DNA from: Pseudobutyrivibrio sp.
GTDB lineage: Bacteria; Bacillota; Clostridia; Lachnospirales; Lachnospiraceae
DNA: 64,000 nucleotides
Direction of reading: 5' to 3'
Assembly: GCA_017557435.1 (NCBI GenBank)
Contig: JAFYYR010000006.1
Span: 1-64,000 of the forward strand
Position 1 is the stretch's first letter; each line of letters opens with the position of its first letter. Shown piece after piece: positions 7,806 to 17,053 of the stretch. Below the pieces are notes generated by a model. The model was not told the DNA's origin. It worked only from the letters and a program-made list of their open reading frames with translations, and searched no databases. The position numbers and the translations under genes were made by a program.

Positions 7806-8234
7806 ATGACTGACAAAGATATATGTTTTCGAATTACAGATGATGGTGATGAGAGAGATATTCAAGATATATTTGAAATGCTAAAAGCATTCAATTTAAG
7901 CAATCGAGAAGAATCTAAGAATGTTCCCCTTGGTATTTTTTATGAAGATGCACAAGGCAAAAAGTTGGCAGGGCTAACGGGTGAAACATTTGGAAATTGG
8001 CTATGCATACATTATCTTTTTGTTGAAGAGCACATGAGAAAAGAGGGAGTGGGAAGCAAATTATTATTAGCTGCAGAAGAGGAGGCTAGAAATCGAGGAT
8101 GCAAATATGCATTTGTAGATACCTTTTCTTTCCAAGCTCCAGATTTTTACACAAAGCATGGATATAATGAGGTGTTCACCCTCAATGATTATCCCTATAC
8201 AGGAAAAAGATTCTATTACACTAAGGAATTATAA
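7806..8234 (+). CDS. GNAT family N-acetyltransferase
   Basis: A 142-residue GNAT protein with LFVEEHMRKEGVGSKLLLAAEEEARNRGCKYAFVDTF carrying the acetyl-CoA loop (around residues 75-90), and FYTKHGYNEVF near the end. It resembles small-molecule acetyltransferases; the substrate is unknown. It follows the hydrolase gene by 25 bases and is likely in the same transcript. After its stop comes a 332-base gene-free stretch with two long inverted repeats. Confidence 0.82.
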   Translation: MTDKDICFRITDDGDERDIQDIFEMLKAFNLSNREESKNVPLGIFYEDAQGKKLAGLTGETFGNWLCIHYLFVEEHMRKEGVGSKLLLAAEEEARNRGCKYAFVDTFSFQAPDFYTKHGYNEVFTLNDYPYTGKRFYYTKEL

Positions 8235-8276
8235 TATGCTCGATGTGGCATAACTATAGTTCTAACTAAACATGCT

Positions 8277-8314
8277 TACGTGTAAAATAGTTGATTTTTC
8301 TTATTTTACACGTA
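8277..8314 (+). repeat. Inverted repeat 1 (TACGTGTAAAATA arms)
   Basis: TACGTGTAAAATA (8277-8289) and TATTTTACACGTA (8302-8314) are perfect 13-base arms around a 12-base T-rich loop. There is no poly-T tail, so it is not a standard terminator. A related repeat lies at 8435-8472. Confidence 0.85.
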
Positions 8315-8434
8315 GTTATTTGATGGATTTGATACTATGAAGTGAGTGGACAGAGAAGTTATTGCTCACAATAAAAAAATTGTCCTATATAATCCCGGAG
8401 ATAATACACACTGTTAGCTTTTTTAAAAATTTTC

Positions 8435-8472
8435 TACGTGTAAATATTGGAAAAAGCATTAATTTACACGTA
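8435..8472 (+). repeat. Inverted repeat 2 (TACGTGTAAAT arms)
   Basis: TACGTGTAAAT (8435-8445) and ATTTACACGTA (8462-8472) form 11-base arms, enclosed by an outer imperfect pair TGTTAGC and GCTAGCA. The arms match inverted repeat 1. Between the two repeats (8315-8434) I see no gene; this whole 8235-8566 stretch is otherwise AT-rich spacer and promoter DNA. Confidence 0.8.
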
Positions 8473-8566
8473 ATGCTAGCAAAAAACGCAGCATCAGAAA
8501 GTCTCCTTGCTAAAATTATATTCAGTATGATATAGAAAATACTATATAGAAAGGTATTGGGGAAGA

Positions 8567-9166
8567 ATGGATTTATCCAATCAAGAAGGAATTATTTGTA
8601 AAGCCATAGAATATGTCAAAACATTATTCAGTGGCAATTCAGATGGGCATGATGCCAATCATACACTTAGAGTTTATAAGAATGTACAGTTATTATTAGA
8701 ATCATATCCTGAAGCAGACTCTTTTATTTCATCATTATCAGCATTATTACATGATGTGGATGATCATAAACTTTTTAAAACTCAGAACAATGATAATGCT
8801 AGAAATTTCTTGCAAGAGAATGGATTGTCGGAGGAATTAATAGAGAATATTTGCGAGATAATAAATTCTGTATCTTTCAGCAAGAATAAAGGAAAAACTC
8901 CAAGAACTATTGAAGGTCAAATTGTACAGGATGCAGACAGACTTGATGCTATTGGTGCTATTGGTATTGCAAGAACTTTTGCTTATGGAGGAAGAGCCGG
9001 CAGATCTCTTGAGGATTCGATACAGCATTTTTATGATAAGTTGCTTCTGTTAAAAGATGAGATGAATACGGAGGCTGCATTAAAAATCGCCATGGAGCGA
9101 CACGAATACATGGAAAATTTTTTAAAAGAGTATTTTGAAGAAAGTATCATAGATGCAGAAAACTAA
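8567..9166 (+). CDS. HD domain phosphohydrolase (YedJ-like)
   Basis: A 199-residue HD-superfamily metal-dependent phosphohydrolase. The metal ligands are visible: His in DANHTLRVYKN (around residue 32), His-Asp in SALLHDVDDHK (around 65) and the distal Asp in GQIVQDADRLDAIGAIGIARTF (around 128), a block typical of the YedJ/YpgQ group. Such enzymes cleave nucleotides or phosphoesters. TTGGGGAAGA precedes ATG 8567. A 2H phosphoesterase gene follows after 12 bases, pairing two nucleotide-handling hydrolases. Confidence 0.85.
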   Translation: MDLSNQEGIICKAIEYVKTLFSGNSDGHDANHTLRVYKNVQLLLESYPEADSFISSLSALLHDVDDHKLFKTQNNDNARNFLQENGLSEELIENICEIINSVSFSKNKGKTPRTIEGQIVQDADRLDAIGAIGIARTFAYGGRAGRSLEDSIQHFYDKLLLLKDEMNTEAALKIAMERHEYMENFLKEYFEESIIDAEN

Positions 9167-9178
9167 TAGAGGTAGACT

Positions 9179-9706
9179 ATGTATCTGGTTTCGGCATATT
9201 TTGACAGTGAGACAAATAAAATATTGCAGGGGTATATTAATAAAATAGCAGCTGCCACCGGCAATGGATTTATGGTTGAGAATAATGTACCGCCACATTT
9301 GACTTTGTCGGCCATAGAAGCGCGAAGTGTAGATGTGCTGATGCCAGCATTTGATTCGTTGGCAGGTAAAATTGCCCAGGGAGAGATATCAATAATAACA
9401 GTGGGGCAATTGATGCCTAAGGTAATTTATGTTGCTCCATACCTTAATGAATATCTTTGTGCTCTCGAACAGAGAATTTTTGATTGTCTTTCAGGGATTC
9501 CAGAGACTACGGTGAGCAATTACTATAAGCCACTTTCCTGGCTTCCCCATATAACTCTTGCTAAGACTCTGACTAGAGAGCAGATGCTAGAAGCTGTGAG
9601 GGTCATGGAAGATTTTAAAAGTTTCAAGGCCAAGGTGGAGAAAATTGGTCTAGCCAAAGTTAATCCCCACCAGGACGTGAGCCAGATACAATTATCTATT
9701 CCATGA
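9179..9706 (+). CDS. 2'-5' RNA ligase family (2H phosphoesterase) protein
   Basis: A 175-residue 2H-fold protein with the two required HxT motifs: PPHLTLSAI (about residues 40-48) and LPHITLAKT (about 122-130). Family members act on cyclic or 2'-5' phosphodiesters in RNA or nucleotides. AGAGGTAGACT precedes ATG 9179, 12 bases after the HD gene. Its last 11 bases overlap, tail to tail, the end of the opposite-strand HAD gene. Confidence 0.82.
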   Translation: MYLVSAYFDSETNKILQGYINKIAAATGNGFMVENNVPPHLTLSAIEARSVDVLMPAFDSLAGKIAQGEISIITVGQLMPKVIYVAPYLNEYLCALEQRIFDCLSGIPETTVSNYYKPLSWLPHITLAKTLTREQMLEAVRVMEDFKSFKAKVEKIGLAKVNPHQDVSQIQLSIP

Positions 9707-10511
9707 GAATGAATTTTTCGATTGCGGCAGCTACACCATTTTCATCATTGGATGGTGCAATATAATCTGCCCATTCTTTTGTCTCAGCTTGTGCATTTTC
9801 CATGGCAACGGCAAGTCCAGCATAGCGCATCATTGGGATGTCATTGTAGCCATCACCGCAGGCAATGAGAGATTTCCTGTCGATGCCTAGCTTCTCAAGT
9901 AATATCTCCAGGGAAGATGCTTTCTCAATTCCCTGTGGAGTAATCTCCAAAAAGAATGGTTCCGAAAAGAATATATTTACTGCACCCTTAAGCTTGTCAT
10001 CAAGCTTTGCTTGAAGTAACTGAAGGGCCTTGTGGTCGCCAACACACATAAACTTAACAGGAGGGTCAAGCTGGGCCTCTTCTTCTAAATGAAATACCTG
10101 CTGTATAGGTATATTGTTAATACGAGATTCTAGTTGCACGTATTCATCAGTTTCATCATTGGTGATTATACCATCTGCGTTATAGGTTAAAGTGGCAATG
10201 CTCTGCTTGTTAGCGCAGTGGACAATATCTGCATAATAATCGGTTGGAATGACTTCTCTGCGAATGATTTCTCCAGTTTTGCAGTCGATAATCATACCTC
10301 CATTGTATGCGAGAATGTATCCGCCAACTTCCTCCAAGTGAAGCTGCCTTGCAATTTTTTTAATTCCAGGAACGGGTCTTCCCGATGCAAGTATTATTTT
10401 TACGCCAGCCTTAGCGGCTTTCATTATAACTTCTTTGTTTTTCTTACTAATCTCTTTTTGGCTATTTAAGAGAGTTCCATCTAAATCTAATGCTATTGCT
10501 CTGTATTTCAT
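9696..10511 (-). CDS. Cof-type HAD-superfamily sugar phosphatase
   Basis: A 271-residue Cof/YidA-type HAD phosphatase. Motif I is IALDLDGTLLNSQKE (residues about 5-19), motif II lies in KIILASGRPVPG, and motif III/IV is SLIACGDGYNDIPMMRYAGLAVAMENA near the end, with a C2-type cap between. Members dephosphorylate sugar phosphates and cofactors. I choose ATG at 10511 because family proteins start MKYRAIALD; the open frame continues 12 codons upstream without a family match. The 3' end overlaps the 2H gene by 11 bases. Confidence 0.88.
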   Translation of the reverse strand: MKYRAIALDLDGTLLNSQKEISKKNKEVIMKAAKAGVKIILASGRPVPGIKKIARQLHLEEVGGYILAYNGGMIIDCKTGEIIRREVIPTDYYADIVHCANKQSIATLTYNADGIITNDETDEYVQLESRINNIPIQQVFHLEEEAQLDPPVKFMCVGDHKALQLLQAKLDDKLKGAVNIFFSEPFFLEITPQGIEKASSLEILLEKLGIDRKSLIACGDGYNDIPMMRYAGLAVAMENAQAETKEWADYIAPSNDENGVAAAIEKFILME

Positions 10512-10639
10512 AAGTGATATCTTAACAAGCACCCAGACATTCGTCAATTTATTATTTTCCAGTGTAGATAATCCTTTATATGGAATTAGCGTAATGCTAT
10601 AATGAAACGGTAATTTATGGACATAATTGGTAAATTGGT

Positions 10640-11314
10640 ATGGATTATAGAATATTTATAGTAGAGGATGACAGAGGTATAGCCGAGGGCATTACCGAAC
10701 AGATGGAGCAGTGGGGTCTAGAGGCAAAAGCCGTTATAGATTTTCACAATGTGATGGGAGAATTTGCGGAGTATCAGCCCCATCTTGTTTTGATGGACAT
10801 TTCCCTCCCATTTATGAGCGGATATCACTGGTGCAGCGAGATCAGGAAGGTCTCATCAGTCCCTGTCATTTTTGTTTCTTCTGCTTCTGACAATATGAAT
10901 ATCGTAATGGCGGTAAATATGGGGGCAGATGATTTTATCGCTAAGCCATTTGATCATAATGTGCTTACAGCTAAGGTGCAGGCTCTTTTAAGACGCACCT
11001 ATGATTTTGGCGTGGCATCTCCAATCATAGAGCATGATGGTGCTTTGTTAAATACTGGGGACAATACACTTTCCTATCAGGATGCCAAAATAGATTTGAC
11101 GAAAAATGAATACCGCTTGCTACTTACATTGATGCAGAACAAGGGCAAAATCGTGAGCCGCGAGAAGCTTATGGAAGCCCTTTGGGAGAGCGGAGATTTT
11201 ATTGATGAGAACACCCTCACAGTAAATGTGGGACGACTCAGGAAAAAGTTGGAAAATGCAGGTCTTAAGAATTTCATCGCCACCAAGTCAGGCGTTGGAT
11301 ATAAAGTGGGGTAG
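10640..11314 (+). CDS. OmpR-family response regulator, BceR-like
   Basis: A 224-residue response regulator: receiver domain with acidic pocket ED-D at 9-11, phosphorylated Asp53 (LVLMDISLPFMSG) and Lys102 (FIAKPFD), then an OmpR/PhoB winged helix ending IATKSGVGYKVG. Gene order with a short intramembrane kinase, an ABC ATPase and a large FtsX permease identifies a Bce-type peptide-antibiotic detoxification module, in which this protein would switch on the transporter genes. TATAAT at 10598-10603 is a likely -10. The kinase gene starts 4 bases after the stop. Confidence 0.9.
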   Translation: MDYRIFIVEDDRGIAEGITEQMEQWGLEAKAVIDFHNVMGEFAEYQPHLVLMDISLPFMSGYHWCSEIRKVSSVPVIFVSSASDNMNIVMAVNMGADDFIAKPFDHNVLTAKVQALLRRTYDFGVASPIIEHDGALLNTGDNTLSYQDAKIDLTKNEYRLLLTLMQNKGKIVSREKLMEALWESGDFIDENTLTVNVGRLRKKLENAGLKNFIATKSGVGYKVG

Positions 11315-11317
11315 GTA

Positions 11318-12307
11318 ATGAAGCTGTTTGGGACATACATTAAAAGCATAATCGGAGGAGTTCTTATTTTTATATTTTTATTTGCATTGCTTGCCTTATC
11401 ATTTTTCCTTTACGAACTTCCCCTGAGGGCAGTGATTTATCCAATCCTGCTTTGCAGCTTTATAGGATTGCTGTATGTGATTTACAGATATTATGTTTTT
11501 TATAAGCGCCATAAGGAAATCGAAGAATTAAAAAATACAGCCACTGAGCTTATAGAGTTTATGCCTAATTCTTACGGAGGGTTGGACGATGATTATTGTC
11601 AGGTCATAGAGAATTTGGTAGCTGATAAGCGCAAAGATATAGAGGCTGTAAGGGAAGAGACTGGCAAATTGCTGGATTATTACACTTTGTGGGTGCACCA
11701 GATTAAGACCCCTATCGCTTCCATGAGACTTCGACTTCAGCGTGAGGATAGCGAGTTGTCTAGAAGTCTTCTTTCAGACCTAGGTCGTATCGAACGTTAC
11801 GTGGAAATGGTTATTACATATCTGAGACTAGAGGGCTCAGGCAGCGATTACATTTTCAAGGAATATGATTTGGATTCTATCATTGGTGATGTGGTTAAAA
11901 AGTTTGCCGGTGATTTCATTTTGCGCAAGCTGAAACTCAACTATAGACCTGTTGAAAAAAAGGTACTAACCGATGAGAAGTGGCTTTCATTTGTAATAGA
12001 CCAGGTTCTTTCCAATGCACTTAAATATACAAAGCAGGGAGAGATTTCCATATACCTAGAGGAGCCCCTTACCCTTTGTATAGCCGATACTGGAATTGGT
12101 ATTTCACCTGAGGATCTTCCACGTATATTCGAGAGAAACTATACGGGAGTAAGAGGTCGTGCAGATAAGAGGGCAAGTGGTCTTGGTCTATATCTCTGCA
12201 ACAGAATTTGCAAGAATTTGAATCATGAAATAAGCGCTGAGTCCCAGGTGGGACAAGGCACCAAAATTAAAATCAACCTAGAAACTAAGCGGACATTTAT
12301 AGAATAA
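11318..12307 (+). CDS. Intramembrane-sensing histidine kinase, BceS-like
   Basis: A 329-residue kinase with two N-terminal membrane helices (about 10-32 and 38-58) joined by only a few residues, so it has no extracellular sensor domain. The phosphorylation box is WVHQIKTPIASM with His127, in the form typical of BceS kinases, and the ATPase region shows NALKYTKQGE, IADTGIGI and GLGLYL. In this class the partner permease, not the kinase, detects the antimicrobial peptide. A terminator follows at 12350-12384, before the transporter genes. Confidence 0.9.
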   Translation: MKLFGTYIKSIIGGVLIFIFLFALLALSFFLYELPLRAVIYPILLCSFIGLLYVIYRYYVFYKRHKEIEELKNTATELIEFMPNSYGGLDDDYCQVIENLVADKRKDIEAVREETGKLLDYYTLWVHQIKTPIASMRLRLQREDSELSRSLLSDLGRIERYVEMVITYLRLEGSGSDYIFKEYDLDSIIGDVVKKFAGDFILRKLKLNYRPVEKKVLTDEKWLSFVIDQVLSNALKYTKQGEISIYLEEPLTLCIADTGIGISPEDLPRIFERNYTGVRGRADKRASGLGLYLCNRICKNLNHEISAESQVGQGTKIKINLETKRTFIE

Positions 12308-12349
12308 ATCCGATTGTGACAGTTTTGTAAGTTTTCGGGCCGTATTGTA

Positions 12350-12384
12350 AGCCGATTCAATGGAGAGGATCGGCTTTTTTTATT
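12350..12384 (+). terminator. Terminator between kinase and transporter genes
   Basis: AGCCGAT and ATCGGCT pair around a 12-base loop and are followed by seven T. It separates the regulator pair from the ABC genes, so the transporter probably has its own regulated promoter or depends on readthrough. Confidence 0.8.
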
Positions 12385-12422
12385 TATAATCAAACCGAAA
12401 ACGAAATGGAGGTTTGAAAATT

Positions 12423-13184
12423 ATGAGTTTACTTGAAGTTAATAATTTGAAAAAAGTTTATAAAACACGTTTTGGCGGTCAGGAGGTAGAAGCTCTTCGT
12501 AATGTTAATTTCGAAGTAGAAGAAGGCGAGTATGTTGCCATCATGGGTGAATCCGGTTCGGGTAAGACTACACTTCTTAATATTCTTGCAGCCCTTGATA
12601 AGGCTACAGCAGGCCGTGTTGTATTACAGGGTATGGAACTTTCTTCATTAGCAGAAAAGAAAGTTGCTAACTTCCGCCGTGACAATTTAGGATTTGTATT
12701 CCAGGAGTTCAATCTTCTTGATACATTTTCCATTGAAGACAACATTTTCCTTCCATTAGTTCTTTCGGGGAAAAATTACAAGGAAATGAGTGAAAAGATT
12801 AAACCTATAGCTGCAAGGCTTGGTATTTCTGATCTTTTAAAGAAATATCCATACGAAGTATCAGGCGGTCAGAAGCAAAGAGCAGCAGTAGCCAGAGCTC
12901 TTATTACTGATCCAAAGATTATCCTTGCAGATGAGCCAACAGGTGCTCTTGATTCAAAGGCTTCAGATGAGTTACTTAGACTTTTTGGAGAGGTAAATGA
13001 ATTAGGACAGACAATTCTTATGGTTACCCATTCAGCAAAAGCAGCTAGCTGTGCAGGACGAGTTCTTTTTATAAAGGATGGTGAGGTCTTCCACCAGATT
13101 TATAGAGGCGACAGCGATAATCAGCGCTTCTACCAGAAAATCACAGAGACCCTTACACTGCTCACACAAGGAGGTAACCAATAA
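12423..13184 (+). CDS. ABC transporter ATPase, BceA-like
   Basis: A 253-residue ATPase of the MacB/LolD/BceA class. Walker A is GESGSGKT (42-49), the signature is VSGGQKQR, Walker B is IILADEPTGALDSK and the switch histidine is in LMVTHSAKAA. It would power the neighbouring permease in removing antimicrobial peptides from their lipid targets. I use ATG 12423, six bases after an ideal GGAGG-spaced site at 12407-12411, rather than TTG 12414. Its stop codon overlaps the permease start by one base (TAATG), which indicates translational coupling. Confidence 0.92.
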   Translation: MSLLEVNNLKKVYKTRFGGQEVEALRNVNFEVEEGEYVAIMGESGSGKTTLLNILAALDKATAGRVVLQGMELSSLAEKKVANFRRDNLGFVFQEFNLLDTFSIEDNIFLPLVLSGKNYKEMSEKIKPIAARLGISDLLKKYPYEVSGGQKQRAAVARALITDPKIILADEPTGALDSKASDELLRLFGEVNELGQTILMVTHSAKAASCAGRVLFIKDGEVFHQIYRGDSDNQRFYQKITETLTLLTQGGNQ

Positions 13185-15232
13185 TGAAAACCTTATTTTA
13201 TCCTAAGCTTGCATGGGATGGTATAAGGAAAAATAGGAGAATGGTATTTCCTTATATGCTGACATGCATTTGCATGGTATCGATGTTTTATATACTCCTG
13301 TTCCTTGGATCTCCTGCAACAGGAGAGTTGTTGCCACGAGGAGGCACCACAGCCATGACGATTATGCTTCTTGGAAGTATTGTAATTGCTGTTTTCTCTG
13401 TAATCTTTCTTTATTATACTAACTCTTTTTTGATTCGAAGAAGAGCGGGAGAATTTGGATTATATAATGTACTTGGAATGGGCAAGAGAAACCTTGCTAA
13501 GATAATTACCTTTGAGACTTTGATTACATCTGGAATTTCTATAGTTGTAGGTCTTTTGGTAGGTATAGTTATTTCAAAGCTTGCAGAACTTGGTCTATCG
13601 AAAATGCTTGGCGGTCAAGTAAGCTATAATATTCGTATTGAATGGCCATGTGTGAGAATCACAGTGATGTTTTATCTAGTGATTTTTGCAGTAATATGGT
13701 TTACATCTATTATTAGAGTTGGTGTCAGCAGTGCGGTATCACTTTTAAAGAGTGAAAAAGCAGGCGAGAAAGCCCCTAAAGCTAACTGGCTTTTAGGCCT
13801 AGGTGGAGCAATCATTCTTGCAATAGCATACTATAAGGCGGTGACAATTGTCAGTCCTCTTGATGCTATCATGGTATTTTTTGTAGCTGTTATCATGGTT
13901 ATTGTAGCTACATATCTTATAATGATTGCAGGAAGTGTGTTGCTTTGTCGTATACTTCAGAAAAATAAAAAATACTATTACAATCCAAAGCATTTTGTAT
14001 CTGTTTCTTCACTTGTATATAGAATGAAGAGAAATGGTGCAGGTCTGGCATCTATAGCAATCATTGCTACTATGGTGCTAGTTATGATTTCTACCGCATC
14101 ATGCATGTGGTTCGGTAGTCAGGATATGATTGATGAGAGATATCCAGCAGAAATCAATTTTACTGTCAGATTCGATAAAAGCGATTTAATGTCTGAGGAA
14201 AATATAGCCTATTTCAGACAGATTTTTGAAGACTATCGCGCTGAGAACAAAGCAACAACTACAACTGTTATAGACCTTCCTTATTTGGAAATGTCGGGAA
14301 CAGAAGAGGATGATAATACAATTAATTTTGATAAGTCCGATGTAGATGGTCTCAATGTAGGCGCTTTGCGAGAGGTTTGTTTTATTCCCCTCTCTATATA
14401 TAATGAAAAGACTAATCAGAATATTACTTTAGATGATGGTGAAGCACTTGTTTTTTCCACAAATGGAGCAAAGGATTACGATACAATTAATCTGTCTCTA
14501 GATGGAAGAACTAAGAGCTATAAGTGTTTATACGCAGAGACAGAGGAGATGTTTGCAGATTATTATATGGGAAACATTGTTCCTATGATTAGTGTTATAG
14601 TAAATGACTTCAGTGATACCATGAAGTTTTTTGAGGCATCTGAGGGAGACGATTGGTACAATATGTTCACATGGAAGTACAGCTTTGATTTAAATGATTG
14701 TTCTATGACTCCAGCGGAGTATGCCAAAGGTCTTAAGGAATCAGTTTCAAAAGCTTTAGAGGAAAACTCTGACCTTAGTGAAAATTGCTGGTATTATTAT
14801 GAAGAGCGAGAGTTTGAGGCATTGGAATATATAGCATTAAATGGAAGTGTGTTCTTTATTGGAATAGTTTTAAGTATAGTATTTATTTTAGCTGCTGTAC
14901 TTATCATCTATTACAAGCAGATTTCCGAAGGCTACGAGGACGCCAGTCGCTTTGAGGTTATGAAAAAGGTGGGAATGAGTAAAAAAGAGATTAAGAGAAG
15001 CATTAATTCGCAGTTACTTGTGGTATTCTTTATTCCATTGATTTTTGCGGGACTTCATCTAACATTTGCATTCCCTATGATATCAAAGATAATGAATCTA
15101 TTTGGACTTTTTAACACAGGATTTTTTGTAACCACAACAGTAATTTGTTTCCTTGCATTTGCAGTATTCTACACTATAGTTTACAAGGTGACATCAAATG
15201 TTTACTACAACATAGTAACTGATGCTAAATAA
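13184..15232 (+). CDS. FtsX-like ABC permease, BceB-like
   Basis: A 682-residue permease with the ten-helix BceB layout: helix 1 near residues 18-40, a cluster of helices to about 300, a large extracellular domain (about 310-530) and the final three helices (about 545-670). FtsX-type segments include NSFLIRRRAGEFGLYNVLGMGKRNLAK and ASRFEVMKKVGMSKKEIKRS. The extracellular domain would bind the peptide and pass the signal to the kinase at 11318. A shared terminator with the opposite-strand GGDEF gene follows. Confidence 0.9.
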   Translation: MKTLFYPKLAWDGIRKNRRMVFPYMLTCICMVSMFYILLFLGSPATGELLPRGGTTAMTIMLLGSIVIAVFSVIFLYYTNSFLIRRRAGEFGLYNVLGMGKRNLAKIITFETLITSGISIVVGLLVGIVISKLAELGLSKMLGGQVSYNIRIEWPCVRITVMFYLVIFAVIWFTSIIRVGVSSAVSLLKSEKAGEKAPKANWLLGLGGAIILAIAYYKAVTIVSPLDAIMVFFVAVIMVIVATYLIMIAGSVLLCRILQKNKKYYYNPKHFVSVSSLVYRMKRNGAGLASIAIIATMVLVMISTASCMWFGSQDMIDERYPAEINFTVRFDKSDLMSEENIAYFRQIFEDYRAENKATTTTVIDLPYLEMSGTEEDDNTINFDKSDVDGLNVGALREVCFIPLSIYNEKTNQNITLDDGEALVFSTNGAKDYDTINLSLDGRTKSYKCLYAETEEMFADYYMGNIVPMISVIVNDFSDTMKFFEASEGDDWYNMFTWKYSFDLNDCSMTPAEYAKGLKESVSKALEENSDLSENCWYYYEEREFEALEYIALNGSVFFIGIVLSIVFILAAVLIIYYKQISEGYEDASRFEVMKKVGMSKKEIKRSINSQLLVVFFIPLIFAGLHLTFAFPMISKIMNLFGLFNTGFFVTTTVICFLAFAVFYTIVYKVTSNVYYNIVTDAK

Positions 15233-15268
15233 GGGAGATGTAAATAAAAGTAATATGTAAGGTAACAG

Positions 15269-15304
15269 AAAGAGAGCTCCGGGATAAACTCGGAGCTCTC
15301 TTTT
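15269..15304. terminator. Bidirectional terminator between permease and GGDEF genes
   Basis: AGAGAGCTCCG and CGGAGCTCTCT form an 11-bp stem, with A-rich sequence on the left and T-rich on the right. It sits between two convergent genes and can end both transcripts. Confidence 0.85.
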
Positions 15305-16931
15305 AATCTGTGTAAATTTGATTCTTGCCGTGCTGCTTAGAGAAGTAGAGATTGTCGTCGGCTTTTTTGACCACATCCTCTGAGAAACTACCAGAGGCCA
15401 CACCCAAACTAATGGTAATCACCAAATCTGGATCAAAAGACCAGGTTGTAGCAGCCATGCTGCGGCGAAGAGTCTCAGCAATCTCCATGGTGTGAGGGTA
15501 AGAGTTCTTACTAATTATAATAGCAAACTCCTCACCTCCGTATCGGTAACCACGGACATCAGAATTAGCTTTAACCTCGCTATTAATAAATTGACCAAGC
15601 TTCTGTAATACTTTATCACCCTCTGGATGACCGTATGTATCATTGATGGCTTTGAAGTTATCAATATCAAGCATGATTACAGAGTACGGTAACATAGAAC
15701 GCTTGATTCGCTCAATGTCATAGTTGAATGACCTCCTGTTATAGAGGAATGTCAGTCCATCACGTCTACTATTTAAAATGATAATAATAAAGAACAAAAT
15801 AATCAGGCAGGTTATGATAATTGAAAGAACTGTAAGTGCTGTCCTGCTCTTTGTCTTTTCAGCAATTTCTGTGGCCTTTGCAATGGAAAGTCGAGAATCA
15901 TTAACTTGACTATTAAGTATACCTGAGTAAGTCTGGCTCTGCTGTTCAATTATTTCCTTGCTAAGGTTATGTATGTGTATAGACAGGATCTTTTGCATCT
16001 CATCATTATTATCCTGGCAGTATTCCTGCATGGCCAAAAGTGTATCTAAAGCTATCTTATCGCAGTCACTGTTTATACATAGCTTTACAAAATCATCCAC
16101 AAGTGATTGTAACTCTGGAGAAGTGGAACGTGGGTCTTTTGCAATAGCTAATAGACATTTGGTCTGATAGTATGGAATTACAAAATTGCGAAGATGAATA
16201 GGTTCCTTTTTAGTCTCCACTACATCTGATTCGCTGAACTGGTTTAAAATATCAGAACAATCATTAAGCAGACCTTGACGTAAATATATATATGCTAATG
16301 TAATCTGATTATTTCTAGTGTAGTCAGCAGCATTTGGATCCGAGTCTGCGATGCTGTCTATATATCCCTGAGATTTGTTAAGGTATTCTATGGCCTGAGT
16401 GTAGTTCTTTTTATCAGTATCTAAAAGAGCTAGTACTCGGTATGCATAGCTTTTGATGGAAGCATTTGAAACCTCCTCAAAAGGCTCAATGTCACGGGCA
16501 CGACTGAGCATTTCCTCAGCAGCTGGATAGGCATGATTATTAATATGAAGACATGCCAAATCCAGGTAAATGTTCACCGTGTAGTCCTTTTCGTCTGATT
16601 GCTCCAGATAGTAGAGGGCATAACCTAAATAACGATAATAGGTCATCTCTTCACCTAGCTGATTGTAGATTAGTCCAGCTTGTTCATATAGGAGACCTAA
16701 ATCTGTGTCATTATATACGCCCTTGCTAATCAAGGCATCGATATTTTTAACTTCATCTTCTAGGGACACACCAGAGAGACGGTTGTTTTCAGAAAGTACC
16801 TCCAATACCTTTTCATGATTAGTCCGTTTATCAAAGAAATTTTTGGCATAATAAATAGACTGCGCTAGGATTAAACCTACAACTACGATAAATGTTGTTA
16901 TTAAAATTTTTTGAATAGTCGATTTTGTCAT
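15303..16931 (-). CDS. Membrane diguanylate cyclase with TPR-like sensor region
   Basis: A 542-residue protein: membrane helix at about 9-28, a long helical TPR-like region (about 60-345) predicted outside, a second membrane helix near 365-390, then a GGDEF domain with GYRYGGEEFAIIIS. The intact GGEEF and the NRRSFNYDIERIKR and DIDNFKAINDTYGH blocks suggest it makes cyclic di-GMP. No RxxD inhibitory site stands five residues before GGEEF. A c-di-GMP-binding type domain (MshEN) is encoded at 24456, which could be a receptor. The start has no visible Shine-Dalgarno sequence; see the promoter entry. Confidence 0.88.
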   Translation of the reverse strand: MTKSTIQKILITTFIVVVGLILAQSIYYAKNFFDKRTNHEKVLEVLSENNRLSGVSLEDEVKNIDALISKGVYNDTDLGLLYEQAGLIYNQLGEEMTYYRYLGYALYYLEQSDEKDYTVNIYLDLACLHINNHAYPAAEEMLSRARDIEPFEEVSNASIKSYAYRVLALLDTDKKNYTQAIEYLNKSQGYIDSIADSDPNAADYTRNNQITLAYIYLRQGLLNDCSDILNQFSESDVVETKKEPIHLRNFVIPYYQTKCLLAIAKDPRSTSPELQSLVDDFVKLCINSDCDKIALDTLLAMQEYCQDNNDEMQKILSIHIHNLSKEIIEQQSQTYSGILNSQVNDSRLSIAKATEIAEKTKSRTALTVLSIIITCLIILFFIIIILNSRRDGLTFLYNRRSFNYDIERIKRSMLPYSVIMLDIDNFKAINDTYGHPEGDKVLQKLGQFINSEVKANSDVRGYRYGGEEFAIIISKNSYPHTMEIAETLRRSMAATTWSFDPDLVITISLGVASGSFSEDVVKKADDNLYFSKQHGKNQIYTD

Positions 16932-16937
16932 AAGTAT

Positions 16938-16966
16938 ATTATATCGCTTATGAATGATTATTCCAA
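16938..16966 (-). promoter_or_regulatory. Promoter abutting the GGDEF start codon (possible leaderless mRNA)
   Basis: Reading the minus strand, TTGGAA (16966-16961), a 17-base spacer and TATAAT (16943-16938) precede the ATG at 16931-16929 by only six bases. Transcription would start at or next to the start codon, leaving no room for a ribosome binding site. Confidence 0.6.
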
Positions 16967-17053
16967 CTTAAGGTTGCATAATCTGAAAATATATGCTAAT
17001 ATCAATCGATTTGAGAATCAGATAATAATTCACAGATTATTGAGGGCGTATAA

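Noticed and set aside
10640-15232. Novel resistance operon
   Set aside because: Gene order and motifs match the well-known BceRSAB type closely; useful but not new.
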